Source: Pseudomonas frederiksbergensis | GTDB taxonomy: Bacteria; Pseudomonadota; Gammaproteobacteria; Pseudomonadales; Pseudomonadaceae | NCBI RefSeq assembly: GCF_017114915.1 | Contig: NZ_JAAUOE010000015.1 | Coordinates: forward strand, 35,658-99,657 | Direction of reading: 5' to 3' | DNA: 64,000 nt | Part shown: positions 46,150 to 56,236 of the stretch, in pieces | How positions within the stretch are numbered: the stretch's first letter is position 1 | How the letters are laid out: each line of letters begins with the position of its first letter | Position numbers and translations under genes: made by a program | The notes under the pieces: generated by a model | The model's input: the letters and a program-made list of their open reading frames with translations, nothing else | Told to the model about the DNA's origin: nothing | The model's database searches: none

Positions 46150-46230
46150 TCAGCGCAGAACGGGAGGCACGAAACGTACGGGCGGAGTTGCGGCGAAGAG
46201 GCGGACAGGAGCGGACATCAGAATCACCAT
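46150..46230 (-). CDS. Proline-rich leader peptide before the citrate carrier
   Basis: A 26-codon frame: after an initial hydrophobic MVILM, the peptide reads SAPVRLFAATPPVRF and then VPPVLR and stop. It has two PP pairs and three arginines. The second ATG (46218) has a weak GGTG ribosome site. No other gene lies in the 5' region of the carrier. PP motifs slow ribosomes when EF-P or charged tRNA-Pro is limiting, so regulation by leader translation is possible. This is a candidate, not a proven gene. Confidence 0.4.
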   Translation of the reverse strand: MVILMSAPVRLFAATPPVRFVPPVLR

Positions 46231-46419
46231 TGTTGTTGTTAAATGGACCGGGCGAGCGATAAAACACTCGCGTTGGCCAACCGGTCTGTTGCCGGCAGTG
46301 AGGCGATCCTAATGGGGGAAGCTTTCAGCCAGCTTTCGCGGATGAAAGCATTGACCGAATGTACGACCGGTCGTCGGCCGGGTTTAGAGTCCGTAAACAC
46401 GGGCTCAGGAGGAAAAAAC

Positions 46420-46821
46420 ATGGGCGAACTTCACACCGGCGGCTGCCACTGCGGACAAATTCGCTATCAGTTCAGCGGGCCATTGCATGACATCGCCCAC
46501 TGCCATTGCTCGATTTGCCGACGGGTCAGCGGCGGGATCGTGACCACCTGGATCACCGTCCCTGCCTCGGCATTTGCCTGGGTGGTGGGTACGCCGACCC
46601 GGTACGACTCTTCATCCACTTGCGCGCGGTATTTCTGCCCCAACTGTGGGGCGCAGCTGGCGCTGGTGACCAAACTCAGCCCCGAAAGCATCGATGTGAC
46701 CATCGCCACCCTCGACCACCCTGAGCAGGCGCCGGCCGAGCGGCATATCTGGACGGACAATCGGTTGCCCTGGCTGCATCTGGACGAACATTTGCCTGGC
46801 GAGGCAGAAGAACAACTCTGA
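46420..46821 (+). CDS. GFA family (CENP-V/GFA domain) protein
   Basis: A 133-residue small zinc-binding protein with the family Cys pairs GGCHCGQIRY, HCHCSICRR and FCPNCGAQL. Members are often annotated as glutathione-dependent formaldehyde-activating enzymes, but most have unproven roles. CAGGAGG before ATG 46420 fixes the start. Its stop codon directly touches the stop of the convergent DOPA-dioxygenase-like gene. Confidence 0.9.
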   Translation: MGELHTGGCHCGQIRYQFSGPLHDIAHCHCSICRRVSGGIVTTWITVPASAFAWVVGTPTRYDSSSTCARYFCPNCGAQLALVTKLSPESIDVTIATLDHPEQAPAERHIWTDNRLPWLHLDEHLPGEAEEQL

Positions 46822-47148
46822 TCAGAAAACAGACAGATCCAGCGGCCGGATCGCCCCCATCCAGATCGCATGTTCGGTGTGATCGAGCAGATCGTTGCCG
46901 GTGTCCGGGTGCAGGAACACCACCAACCCCTTGCGATTGAGCGCCAGCCACGGCAACACCTCACCAATGTATTGCGGCTCGAAAGCCAATTGGCAGCTCC
47001 AGTCCGGGTGCGGGCCGACCGGGCGCTCATGCACGCGGCCCATCTTCAGTGGAAACAATTGCGCGGCCTGCTCACACAAGGCCCGGGCCTGCGGGAGGGT
47101 GTTGGCGTCGAAATAGACATGGGCGTGGTAGCCCTTGATCGGTTGCAT
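46822..47148 (-). CDS. DOPA 4,5-dioxygenase family protein
   Basis: A 108-residue protein with the family layout: GYHAHVYFD near the N-terminus, GRVHERPVGPHPDWSC in the middle and VFLHPDTGNDLLDHTEHAIWMG near the end. The His residues would bind the metal. Plant and fungal members make betalain precursors; the bacterial substrate is unknown. Confidence 0.88.
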   Translation of the reverse strand: MQPIKGYHAHVYFDANTLPQARALCEQAAQLFPLKMGRVHERPVGPHPDWSCQLAFEPQYIGEVLPWLALNRKGLVVFLHPDTGNDLLDHTEHAIWMGAIRPLDLSVF

Positions 47149-47231
47149 CTGAAACCCCTTTTAACCTGGTCGAACCCACACCGTTCCCCGCAGGTCTTAC
47201 GTTATATAGGCAGGACGTTCGGAGCACAGCC

Positions 47232-47897
47232 ATGAAAAATGCCGAAACCCCGGTAGTCAAGGTAGTGCTTTATGGTGCCATGAGTAGCCTGGGCAGTGCG
47301 CTGATGGCTGAGATGCTGCGGCGTCAGCATGAAGTGATCGCGATTCTCGATGACCTGACAGCACTCGCGCCACGCCCCGGATTGCGCACCAAGACCGGCA
47401 ACCTGTTCGATGCCAAGCGGGTCAAGCAAAGCGTGGCCGGCTGTTCGGCGGTGATCTGCCTACTGGATGCGCCGGGGTTGCCGATGAACAGCGAACACGT
47501 CGAAAAATCCATCGTGCCCGGCCCGGTCGAGCAGGTGCTGGCCGTGGATGCACTGATTGACGGCATGCAGGCCGCGGGCATCGCGCGGTTGTTTGTGGTG
47601 GGCGATTTCGAGGTGCTGGACGATCCGGAGATAGAAGACGAACTGCAACGCCACGCCGCCGAAGAAATCCGCGAAGCCCTGCAAAGCAGCACATTGCACT
47701 GGACCCTGGTGAATGCCCCGCGCGGCGTGCCCGGGCTGACCCTTGAGCATTTCAGCCACGTCAGCACGAGCCTGGAACCCGGCTTGGCCGAACCACTGGA
47801 ACGGTTGAACCGCGTTGCCGTGGGGATTGCCGATGAGCTATGGCTGAATCTGCATGTCGGGGAACATGTGAATTTTGTCGCGACTTCGGAACCGTAA
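47232..47897 (+). CDS. NAD(P)-binding oxidoreductase of the NmrA/SDR-like type
   Basis: A 221-residue protein with an N-terminal Rossmann start (VVLYGAMSSLGSALMAEML), in which the glycine motif is loosened to GAMSSLG. It continues with an SDR-like AVICLLDAPG and LFVVGDFEVLDD. No catalytic YxxxK is clear, as in atypical NmrA-like proteins. The substrate is unknown. It converges with the LysR gene, five bases apart. Confidence 0.75.
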   Translation: MKNAETPVVKVVLYGAMSSLGSALMAEMLRRQHEVIAILDDLTALAPRPGLRTKTGNLFDAKRVKQSVAGCSAVICLLDAPGLPMNSEHVEKSIVPGPVEQVLAVDALIDGMQAAGIARLFVVGDFEVLDDPEIEDELQRHAAEEIREALQSSTLHWTLVNAPRGVPGLTLEHFSHVSTSLEPGLAEPLERLNRVAVGIADELWLNLHVGEHVNFVATSEP

Positions 47898-47902
47898 AAC
47901 CC

Positions 47903-48853
47903 TCATACCGCAATGGATGGCAAAGGAAGACCATTAAGCGATTGCGCACTGCTGGCCTGTTCCGCCATCAACCACTCTACAAACGTTTGAATCAACGCCC
48001 CACGCCGTTTGCGCTGGGGCAGGACCACGTAATAACCCAGCCTGGAAATCACCGTGTCGGCAATCGGCCGACACAATAGGCCTTGCGCCAGCAAGTTATC
48101 CACAAGGTGTCGCCAACCGATCGCGACGCCCTGACCGCCAATCGCCGCCTGAATCAGCAAGGTGTAATTGTCGAAGCGCAGTTGCCCCGGCGCGGGTGCC
48201 GATGTAATCCCTAGCTCGCGAAACACACCGCTCCAGTCGAACCAGTTGCTGCTGTGTTCGCCCCGCAGGTGCAACAACGGAAACTCCAGCAATGACTGAG
48301 CCGGCAAGGGCAGGGGACGGTCCTTCAAGAGCAGCGGGCTGCACACCGGAAACACTTCTTCGCTGAACAGCCAGTGGCTCTCGCCTTGCTTGAACCGCCC
48401 ATCGCCGAACAGCACCGCCACATCGATATCGGTGCGCAGCATGTTGTGGCTGCGCTCACTGGTGACCAGGCTGACGTCCACTTGAGGGTTGGCGGTATGG
48501 AAGCGGTGCAGCCGCGGCATCAGCCAATACGCGGCGAAGGCGAAGTCGGTGGCCACCTGCAACACTTCGTGTTGTTGCTGTGCGCTGATTGCGCTCAATC
48601 CGGCGTCGATATTCTGCAAACCTAGCTGAACTTGCTCAAACAGAATGGTTCCGGCCTCGGTCAGTTCGATACCGCGATAAATGCGGTCGAACAACCGTGT
48701 GGCGAGCTGTTCTTCCAAGCGCTTGATCTGCTGACTGATGGCCGGTTGCGTGGTGCCGAGCTCCACTGCAGCGGCAGTGAAACTGCGCTGCCGGGCCGCG
48801 GCTTCAAAGGCACGCAGCAGATCCAGAGACAAATCACCGAGGGCGTCATACAT
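47903..48853 (-). CDS. LysR-type regulator of choline-O-sulfate use
   Basis: A 316-residue LysR regulator with an N-terminal HTH (LDLLRAFEAAARQRSF, TTQPAISQQIKRLEEQL) and a substrate-binding domain. It is divergent from the choline sulfatase gene with a gap of about 115 bases, the classic layout for a regulator of its neighbour. Similar regulators at this spot control choline sulfate utilisation; the effector is probably choline sulfate or choline. Confidence 0.88.
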   Translation of the reverse strand: MYDALGDLSLDLLRAFEAAARQRSFTAAAVELGTTQPAISQQIKRLEEQLATRLFDRIYRGIELTEAGTILFEQVQLGLQNIDAGLSAISAQQQHEVLQVATDFAFAAYWLMPRLHRFHTANPQVDVSLVTSERSHNMLRTDIDVAVLFGDGRFKQGESHWLFSEEVFPVCSPLLLKDRPLPLPAQSLLEFPLLHLRGEHSSNWFDWSGVFRELGITSAPAPGQLRFDNYTLLIQAAIGGQGVAIGWRHLVDNLLAQGLLCRPIADTVISRLGYYVVLPQRKRRGALIQTFVEWLMAEQASSAQSLNGLPLPSIAV

Positions 48854-48967
48854 AAGCTGTGCTTATCCTAGTCATTGCCTGGCATGGGCTTTACCACAAA
48901 TTTAATGGGTCGCATGCTCGATCACAGCACTCTCGCATAAATATCCACTATGGAATGCCGCGATCAC

Positions 48968-50482
48968 ATGAAGCGCAAAAATATTCTTTTCATCATGGCC
49001 GATCAAATGGCCGCGCCAATGTTGCCGTTCTACGGTCCTTCGCCCATCAAACTGCCGAATCTGAGTCGCCTCGCCGCCGAAGGCGTGGTATTCGACGCCG
49101 CGTACTGCAATAGCCCGCTCTGCGCACCGTCGCGTTTTACGTTGGTTAGCGGTCAGTTGCCGAGCAAGATCGGCGCCTACGACAACGCGGCCGATTTCCC
49201 CGCCGACGTACCGACCTATGCCCACTACCTGCGGCGCCTCGGTTACCGCACCGCGCTATCGGGCAAGATGCACTTCTGCGGTCCGGATCAGTTGCACGGC
49301 TATGAAGAACGCCTGACCAGTGACATTTACCCGGCCGACTACGGTTGGGCGGTGAACTGGGACGAGCCGGACGTGCGGCCGACCTGGTACCACAACATGT
49401 CGTCGGTCCTGCAAGCCGGGCCGTGCGTACGTACTAATCAGCTGGATTTCGACGAAGAGGTGGTGTTCAAGGCCCAGCAATACCTGTTCGATCACATCCG
49501 CGAGGATGGCGATCAGCCGTTCTGCCTGACCGTGTCGATGACTCACCCACACGACCCGTACACGATTCCCAAGGCTTTTTGGGATCTGTACGACGACGCC
49601 GACATCCCATTACCCGAAACACCCAGTCAGCAAGACCTCGATCCACACTCTAAGCGCCTGCTCAAAGTCTATGATCTTTGGGACAAGCCGCTGCCTGTGG
49701 ATAAGATTCGCGACGCACGACGCGCCTACTTCGGTGCATGCAGCTATATCGATAGCAACGTCGGCAAACTCCTGCAAACACTCGAGGATACCGGGTTGAT
49801 CGACGACACCATCATCGTGTTCTCCGGCGACCACGGCGACATGCTCGGCGAGCGCGGGCTCTGGTACAAAATGCACTGGTACGAAATGGCCGCCCGCGTG
49901 CCGCTGCTGATCAGTGCGCCGGGGCAATTCGGGGCCGGGCGGGTCAGCGCGGCGGTGTCCACCGCCGACCTGCTGCCGACCTTTGTGGAATTGGCCGGCG
50001 GCTCATTGGAGCCAGGCCTGCCGCTGGACGGCCGCTCGCTGGTTTCGCACCTGCAAGGGCAGGGCGGTCACGACGAAGTGTTCGGCGAATACATGGCCGA
50101 AGGCACCATCAGTCCGTTGATGATGATTCGTCGCGGCGCCTACAAGTTCATCTACAGCGAAGACGACCCTTGCCTGCTCTTCGACGTACACAACGATCCG
50201 CGTGAACAGGAAGAACTCAGCCATTCGCCGCAACATCGTCAGCTATTCGAGGATTTTCTCGCCGAAGCACGGGCCAAATGGAATATCCCGGCGATCCACC
50301 AACAGGTGCTCGCCAGCCAGCGACGCCGGCGTTTCGTCGCCGACGCCCTGACCATCGGCAAGCTCAAGAGCTGGGATCACCAGCCGCTGGTGGACGCCAG
50401 TCAGCAGTACATGCGCAACCACATCGACCTCGACGATCTGGAGCGTAAAGCCCGTTATCCACAACCCTGCCAAAACCAATAA
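48968..50482 (+). CDS. betC: Choline-sulfatase
   Basis: Hydrolyses choline-O-sulfate to choline and sulfate in the cytoplasm, giving a glycine betaine precursor. The 504-residue sulfatase has IMADQMAAPMLPFYG at the start and the formylglycine motif C52-APSR (Cys converted to formylglycine). It also has SGKMHFCGPDQLHG, VFSGDHGDMLGERG and the family C-terminal tail. ATG 48968 is used because MKRKNILFIM is the usual start. The choline-binding protein follows at 16 bases. Confidence 0.95.
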   Translation: MKRKNILFIMADQMAAPMLPFYGPSPIKLPNLSRLAAEGVVFDAAYCNSPLCAPSRFTLVSGQLPSKIGAYDNAADFPADVPTYAHYLRRLGYRTALSGKMHFCGPDQLHGYEERLTSDIYPADYGWAVNWDEPDVRPTWYHNMSSVLQAGPCVRTNQLDFDEEVVFKAQQYLFDHIREDGDQPFCLTVSMTHPHDPYTIPKAFWDLYDDADIPLPETPSQQDLDPHSKRLLKVYDLWDKPLPVDKIRDARRAYFGACSYIDSNVGKLLQTLEDTGLIDDTIIVFSGDHGDMLGERGLWYKMHWYEMAARVPLLISAPGQFGAGRVSAAVSTADLLPTFVELAGGSLEPGLPLDGRSLVSHLQGQGGHDEVFGEYMAEGTISPLMMIRRGAYKFIYSEDDPCLLFDVHNDPREQEELSHSPQHRQLFEDFLAEARAKWNIPAIHQQVLASQRRRRFVADALTIGKLKSWDHQPLVDASQQYMRNHIDLDDLERKARYPQPCQNQ

Positions 50483-50498
50483 TGTTAAGGGGACGTCC

Positions 50499-51419
50499 AT
50501 GCAAAAGTTATCCACATTACTGACAGTCGGGCTTCTGGCTCTGGGCAGCGCCTCGGCCTACGCCGAGCAAAGCTGCGAGACGGTGAAGATGGCCGACCCT
50601 GGCTGGAGCGACATCGCTGCAACCAACGCCATCACCGGGTTTCTGCTGGACGGCATGGGCTACAAGGCCAAGGTCGACACGCTGGCGGTGCCGATCACCT
50701 TTGGCGGTCTGAAGGATGGCCAGGTGGACGTCTTCCTCGGTAACTGGATGCCGGCACAACAAGGCTTCTACGACAAGTTCGTGGCCAACGGCGACGTGAC
50801 TCAACTGGCGAAGAACCTCGACGGCACCGAGTTCACCTTGGCGGTCCCGGATTACGTTTGGGACGCGGGTGTGCATAACTTTAATGACTTGAATAAATTC
50901 GCCGACAAGTTCGACAAGAAAATTTATGGCATCGGCTCCGGCGCTCCGGCGAACATTTCGCTGCAAGAGATCATCAAGAAGAACGACTTCGACCTGGGCC
51001 AGTGGAAGCTGATCGAATCCAGCGAGCAGGCGATGCTGGCCGAAGTGTCTCGCGCGGTGAAGAAACAGAAGTTCGTAACCTTCCTCGGCTGGACACCACA
51101 CCCGATGAACGTGCAGCTGAAAATGCATTACCTGAAGGGCGGTGAAAAGTACTTCGGTGACACCGGCAGCGTTTATACACTGACCCGCAAAGGTTATGCA
51201 CAGGCCTGCCCCAACGTCGGCAAACTGCTCACCAACCTGAGTTTTACCCAGGACATGGAGAACAGCATCATGGCCGAGGTGGTGAACAAAAAGCTCAGCA
51301 ATGCCGACGCGGCCAAAGCGTGGATCAAAGCCAACCCGGCGGTGCTGGATAAATGGCTGGAGGGCGTGAAGACCGTGGACGGCAAGGATGCGTTGCCGGC
51401 CGTGAAAGCCAAACTATAA
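50499..51419 (+). CDS. choX: Choline-binding periplasmic protein (ChoX-like)
   Basis: A 306-residue binding protein of the glycine betaine/choline ABC family. Its signal peptide ends AYA-E, followed by MADPGWSDIAATNAITGFLL, LGNWMPAQQGFYDKF and GIGSGAPANISLQEIIKKN. The Trp and Tyr residues in these segments form the quaternary-amine cage. AAGGGGACG precedes the ATG. No permease or ATPase gene is next to it, so it must share an ABC core encoded elsewhere. Confidence 0.9.
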   Translation: MQKLSTLLTVGLLALGSASAYAEQSCETVKMADPGWSDIAATNAITGFLLDGMGYKAKVDTLAVPITFGGLKDGQVDVFLGNWMPAQQGFYDKFVANGDVTQLAKNLDGTEFTLAVPDYVWDAGVHNFNDLNKFADKFDKKIYGIGSGAPANISLQEIIKKNDFDLGQWKLIESSEQAMLAEVSRAVKKQKFVTFLGWTPHPMNVQLKMHYLKGGEKYFGDTGSVYTLTRKGYAQACPNVGKLLTNLSFTQDMENSIMAEVVNKKLSNADAAKAWIKANPAVLDKWLEGVKTVDGKDALPAVKAKL

Positions 51420-51427
51420 GGTTCGAT

Positions 51428-51525
51428 TGATCGTTCCCACGCTTCGCGTGGGAATGCATCCCGTGACGCTCCGCGTCACATATCCCGAAGGGGCGGCATT
51501 CCCACGCAGAGCGTGGGAACGATCA
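51428..51525. repeat. REP cluster (GATCGTTCCCACGC family)
   Basis: TGATCGTTCCCACGCTTCGCGTGGGAA at the left, a GTGACGCTCCGCGTCAC hairpin in the middle, and the inverted TTCCCACGCAGAGCGTGGGAACGATCA at the right. The same family occurs at 63471-63586. Confidence 0.85.
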
Positions 51526-51571
51526 GCGTCGGTCCTGATACTCTTTCGTAAAACCCTGCCCGAGAGGACCC

Positions 51572-53140
51572 ATGGCCTTCCCCAGCCGCCATTCACTCTT
51601 TCCCTTCCTGACCTGGTTGCCCCGGCAAACCCGCGCCAGCGTCGGTCGTGACCTGATCGTCGGCCTGAGCGGCGCGATTCTCGCGTTGCCACAATCGATT
51701 GCCTACGCGCTGATCGCCGGTCTCCCACCGGAATATGGTTTGTACGCCGCCATCATCCCGGTGCTGATCGCCTGCCTCTGGGGGTCGTCATGGCATTTGA
51801 TCTGCGGTCCCACGGCGGCCATTTCCATTGTCCTGTACGCCAGCGTCAGTCCTCTGGCCGTCCCCGCGTCGCAGGACTACGTCACGCTGATCCTGCTTCT
51901 GACACTCCTGGCGGGCATTTTCCAGTGGTTGTTGGGTTTGCTGCGTTTCGGCGCCTTGGTGAATTTCGTCTCGCACTCGGTGGTATTGGGTTTCACCCTT
52001 GGCGCGGCGGTGGTGATTGCCATCGGGCAACTGCCGAACCTGCTGGGGCTGGATGTGCCCAACCAGGCCACGGCACTGAACAGCCTGATGCTGCTGTTCA
52101 GTCACCTCGGCGAAGTGGACAAACCCTCGCTGCTGCTGGGCCTGGCAACGGTCGTGGTGGGCATCGTGCTGAAACTGCTGGTGCCGCGCTGGCCGACGCT
52201 GTTGATCGCTCTGGCCCTGAGCGGTTTGCTGGTGTGGTTGTGGCCAGCGATGTTCGGCCATGTGAAGTTGGTCAGCGCGTTTGTCGGGCGGCTGCCGCCC
52301 TTCAGTGCGCTGCCGCTGGATCTGGACCTGATATTGCGCCTGCTGCCCAGTGCGGTGGCGGTCGGCATGCTCGGGCTGGTGACGAGCCTGTCGATTGCCC
52401 GCGCCTTGTCGGCTCGCTCGCAGCAGTTGCTCGACGCCAATCAGGAAGTCCGTGCCCAGGGTTTCTCGAACATGGTCGGTGCGTTTTTTTCCGGCTCACT
52501 GTCAGCCGGCTCCTTCACCCGCTCGGCCCTGAGCTACGACGCCGGTGCCTGCTCACCGCTGGCCGGCGTTTTTTCGGCGTTGTGGGTGGCGCTGTTCGCG
52601 ATCTTCGGTGCGGCGTTGATCGCGCACATCCCGATCCCGGCCATGGCCGGCAGCATTTTGTTGATCGCCTGGGGACTGGTGGATCATCGCGGCATTCGCG
52701 CCTTGTTGCGAGTCAGCCGTGCCGAGTTTCTGGTCATGGCGCTGACCTGTGTCGCCACACTGTTGCTGGAGCTGCAAACGGCGATCTACGCCGGGGTGCT
52801 GGCGTCGCTGTTCTTCTACCTCAAACGCACCTCGCAGCCACGGGTGCAGCACTGGCGTGATGGCGATGAAGACATTCTGAAGGTCGGAGGATCGATCTTT
52901 TTCGGCGCCAGCCATTACCTGCAAGTGCGCTTGCAACGGATGCAAGGCCCGCGAGTGGTGATCGAGGCGCAGCAGATCAACTTCATCGACTATTCGGGTG
53001 TGGAAATGCTGCACCAGGAGGCCCGACGGCTGCTGCGCCAGGATCGCAGCCTGACCCTGCGCCGGGCACGGCCGCAGGTGGTGGAGGAATTGAGGAAGCT
53101 CGAAGGTGCGGAGAAATGCCCGATCCGTTTTGAGGATTGA
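51572..53140 (+). CDS. SulP family sulfate/anion transporter
   Basis: A 522-residue carrier with about ten to twelve helices. Features are LSGAILALPQSIAYALIAGLPPEYGLYAA, GPTAAISIVLYASVSPLA, FFSGSLSAGSFTRSALSYDAGACSPLAGV and a C-terminal STAS domain with INFIDYSGVEMLHQEARRL. It is next to choline sulfatase, which releases sulfate, so a sulfate role fits; direction and specificity are not proven. A REP cluster separates it from choX. Confidence 0.92.
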   Translation: MAFPSRHSLFPFLTWLPRQTRASVGRDLIVGLSGAILALPQSIAYALIAGLPPEYGLYAAIIPVLIACLWGSSWHLICGPTAAISIVLYASVSPLAVPASQDYVTLILLLTLLAGIFQWLLGLLRFGALVNFVSHSVVLGFTLGAAVVIAIGQLPNLLGLDVPNQATALNSLMLLFSHLGEVDKPSLLLGLATVVVGIVLKLLVPRWPTLLIALALSGLLVWLWPAMFGHVKLVSAFVGRLPPFSALPLDLDLILRLLPSAVAVGMLGLVTSLSIARALSARSQQLLDANQEVRAQGFSNMVGAFFSGSLSAGSFTRSALSYDAGACSPLAGVFSALWVALFAIFGAALIAHIPIPAMAGSILLIAWGLVDHRGIRALLRVSRAEFLVMALTCVATLLLELQTAIYAGVLASLFFYLKRTSQPRVQHWRDGDEDILKVGGSIFFGASHYLQVRLQRMQGPRVVIEAQQINFIDYSGVEMLHQEARRLLRQDRSLTLRRARPQVVEELRKLEGAEKCPIRFED

Positions 53141-53150
53141 AACATTGCTT

Positions 53151-53240
53151 TGTAGGAGCGAGGCTTGCCCGCGAAGAACGATGACGCGGTATGCCTGAAT
53201 CACCGTGGCGCTCCCTTCGCGGGCAAGCCTCGCTCCTACA
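53151..53240. repeat. REP doublet (TGTAGGAGCGAGGCTTGCCC family)
   Basis: TGTAGGAGCGAGGCTTGCCC and its inverse, about 45 bases apart, between the convergent SulP and aroE genes. The inner flank GCGAAGAACGATGACGC recurs almost unchanged in the copy at 56159-56221. Confidence 0.85.
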
Positions 53241-53245
53241 GGAGA

Positions 53246-54067
53246 TTACAGCGCCAGCTGCCGGCGAAGTTCGGCCAGCACAGGCGCCGTATCCGGGCGC
53301 ACACCGCGCCACAGATAGAAAGCTTCCGCCGCCTGCTCGGCCAACATCCCCAAGCCATCCATCGCCACCGCAGCCCCATGTTCACTGGCCCAGCGGCAGA
53401 ACGAAGTCGGGTCCTTGCCGTACATCATGTCGTAGCAAACCGTCTTGCCCGGTTCGATCAAACTGCTGGCAATCGGCGGTACATCGCCTGACAGACTGGC
53501 GGACGTGGCGTTGATGATCAGGTCCACCGGTTCGCGCAACCAGTCGAAACCACTGGCCGACACCGGCCCCAGATCGGCAAACAACTGCGCCAGCAACTCG
53601 GCTTTTTCCACGGTGCGGTTGGCGATGATCACCGACGTCGGTTGCTCCGCCAGCAGCGGCTCCAGCGCACCACGCACCGCACCGCCGGCTCCCAGCAGCA
53701 GGATGCGTTTGCCCGCGAGGCTCAATCCGGCATTGACCGTCAGGTCCCGCACCAGCCCGGCGCCATCGGTGTTGTCACCCAGCAGATTGCCATCGGCCAG
53801 TTTGCTCAGGGTATTCACCGCGCCGGCCCGCTGGGCCCGCTGGGTCAAGCTGTTCGCCAGGCGATAGGCGTCTTCCTTGAACGGCACGGTCACATTCGCC
53901 CCACGGCCTTCGCGGAAAAATTCCAGCGCACAGCCGGAAAAATCGTCGAGGGGCGCCAGCAAAGTGCTGTAGTCCAGTTTCTGGCCGGTCTGCTCGGCAA
54001 ACAGACGATGAATCAGCGGCGACTTGCTGTGGCCAATCGGGTTACCGAATACGACATAACGGTCCAT
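53246..54067 (-). CDS. aroE: Shikimate dehydrogenase
   Basis: NADPH-dependent step of the shikimate pathway. The 273 residues have the N-terminal [14 protein letters not shown], catalytic Lys in [20 protein letters not shown] with its catalytic Asp, the nucleotide loop [12 protein letters not shown], and [10 protein letters not shown]. It lies 13 bases after hemF on the same strand, so the two are co-transcribed. Confidence 0.95.
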   Translation of the reverse strand: MDRYVVFGNPIGHSKSPLIHRLFAEQTGQKLDYSTLLAPLDDFSGCALEFFREGRGANVTVPFKEDAYRLANSLTQRAQRAGAVNTLSKLADGNLLGDNTDGAGLVRDLTVNAGLSLAGKRILLLGAGGAVRGALEPLLAEQPTSVIIANRTVEKAELLAQLFADLGPVSASGFDWLREPVDLIINATSASLSGDVPPIASSLIEPGKTVCYDMMYGKDPTSFCRWASEHGAAVAMDGLGMLAEQAAEAFYLWRGVRPDTAPVLAELRRQLAL

Positions 54068-54080
54068 CTGAATTCCTCGT

Positions 54081-55019
<939 letters not shown>

Positions 55020-55174
55020 CTACGCGGCGCTCCATCGGAGCGGGGGGCCGGCGCAAATGGGCCCGTAGCATAACATCGCAGGCGAGCCTGCCGCAGTTGA
55101 CGAAGATCAAGCTTGGGAGTTCGATAGGGCGCTTGGCGCTACAACTCTAGAAGCCAAGCCCCAGGAGAGTTCAG

Positions 55175-56152
55175 ATGGCAAAGCGTATCCAGTTCCGCGT
55201 CCATGGCGGTCCCGAAGTGCTCGAACATGTAGATTACCAACCCGCCGAACCCGGCCCGCAACAGGTACGCGTGACCAACAAGGCCATCGGCCTGAATTTC
55301 ATCGACACCTATTACCGTAGCGGTCTCTACGCACCTCCGGCCCTGCCCTCGGGTCTGGGTGCTGAAGGCGCGGGCGTGGTCGAAGCAATCGGTAGCGAAG
55401 TCACTCGCTTCAAGGTTGGTGATCGTGTGGCTTACGGCAGCGGCCCGTTGGGCGCCTACAGCTATATTCATGTATTGCCGGAAGCCAATCTGGTGCACCT
55501 GCCGGATGCCATCAGCTTCGAGCAAGCCGCAGGCGTGATGCTCAAAGGCCTGACCGTGCAGTACCTGCTGCGACAGACGTATGAACTCAAGGGTGGCGAA
55601 ACCATTCTGTTCCACGCCGCAGCCGGCGGCGTCGGTTCCCTGGCCTGCCAATGGGCCAAGGCCTTGGGCGTGAAGCTGATCGGCACGGTCAGCTCACCGG
55701 AAAAAGCTGCCCTGGCGAAAGCCAATGGTGCCTGGGCGACCATCGATTACAGCCATGAAAACGTCGCACAACGCGTGCTGGAATTGACTGACGGTAAAAA
55801 AGTCCCGGTGGTGTACGACGGTGTAGGCAAAGATACCTGGCTGACGTCGCTCGACAGCGTCGCGCCTCGGGGGCTGGTGGTGAGTTTCGGTAACGCTTCC
55901 GGCGCAGTCGATGGCGTGAATCTGGGGATTCTCGCGGGGAAGGGTTCGCTGTACGTGACGCGGCCGACGCTGGCGACCTACGCCAACAATGCGGAAAACC
56001 TGCAACGCATGGCTGATGAGCTGTTCGAGATGATCATCAGCGGCAAGCTGAAGGTGGACATCAGCCAGCGGTTTCCACTGGCTGAAGCGGCTAAGGCGCA
56101 GACCGAGTTGTCGGCGCGGCGTACGACTGGCTCGACGATTCTGTTGCCTTGA
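55175..56152 (+). CDS. qor: NADPH:quinone oxidoreductase (zeta-crystallin family)
   Basis: A 325-residue medium-chain reductase without the catalytic zinc ligands. It has NFIDTYYRSGLY near residue 45, the nucleotide-binding AAAGGVGSLACQWAKALG, and the later VVYDGVGKDTW. CAGGAG lies before the ATG. It is divergent from hemF with a gap of about 180 bases, in which no clear operator was seen. Confidence 0.94.
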   Translation: MAKRIQFRVHGGPEVLEHVDYQPAEPGPQQVRVTNKAIGLNFIDTYYRSGLYAPPALPSGLGAEGAGVVEAIGSEVTRFKVGDRVAYGSGPLGAYSYIHVLPEANLVHLPDAISFEQAAGVMLKGLTVQYLLRQTYELKGGETILFHAAAGGVGSLACQWAKALGVKLIGTVSSPEKAALAKANGAWATIDYSHENVAQRVLELTDGKKVPVVYDGVGKDTWLTSLDSVAPRGLVVSFGNASGAVDGVNLGILAGKGSLYVTRPTLATYANNAENLQRMADELFEMIISGKLKVDISQRFPLAEAAKAQTELSARRTTGSTILLP

Positions 56153-56158
56153 GGGTCC

Positions 56159-56221
56159 CTTCGCGGGCAAGCCTCGCTCCACAGATACCACCGTCCGTAG
56201 GAGCGAGGCTTGCCCGTGAAG
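56159..56221. repeat. REP doublet between qor and tsaC
   Basis: CTTCGCGGGCAAGCCTCGCTCC and the inverse GTAGGAGCGAGGCTTGCCCGTGAAG around a short spacer; same family as 53151-53240 with the halves in opposite order. Confidence 0.85.
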
Positions 56222-56236
56222 AACGATGACGCAGTC

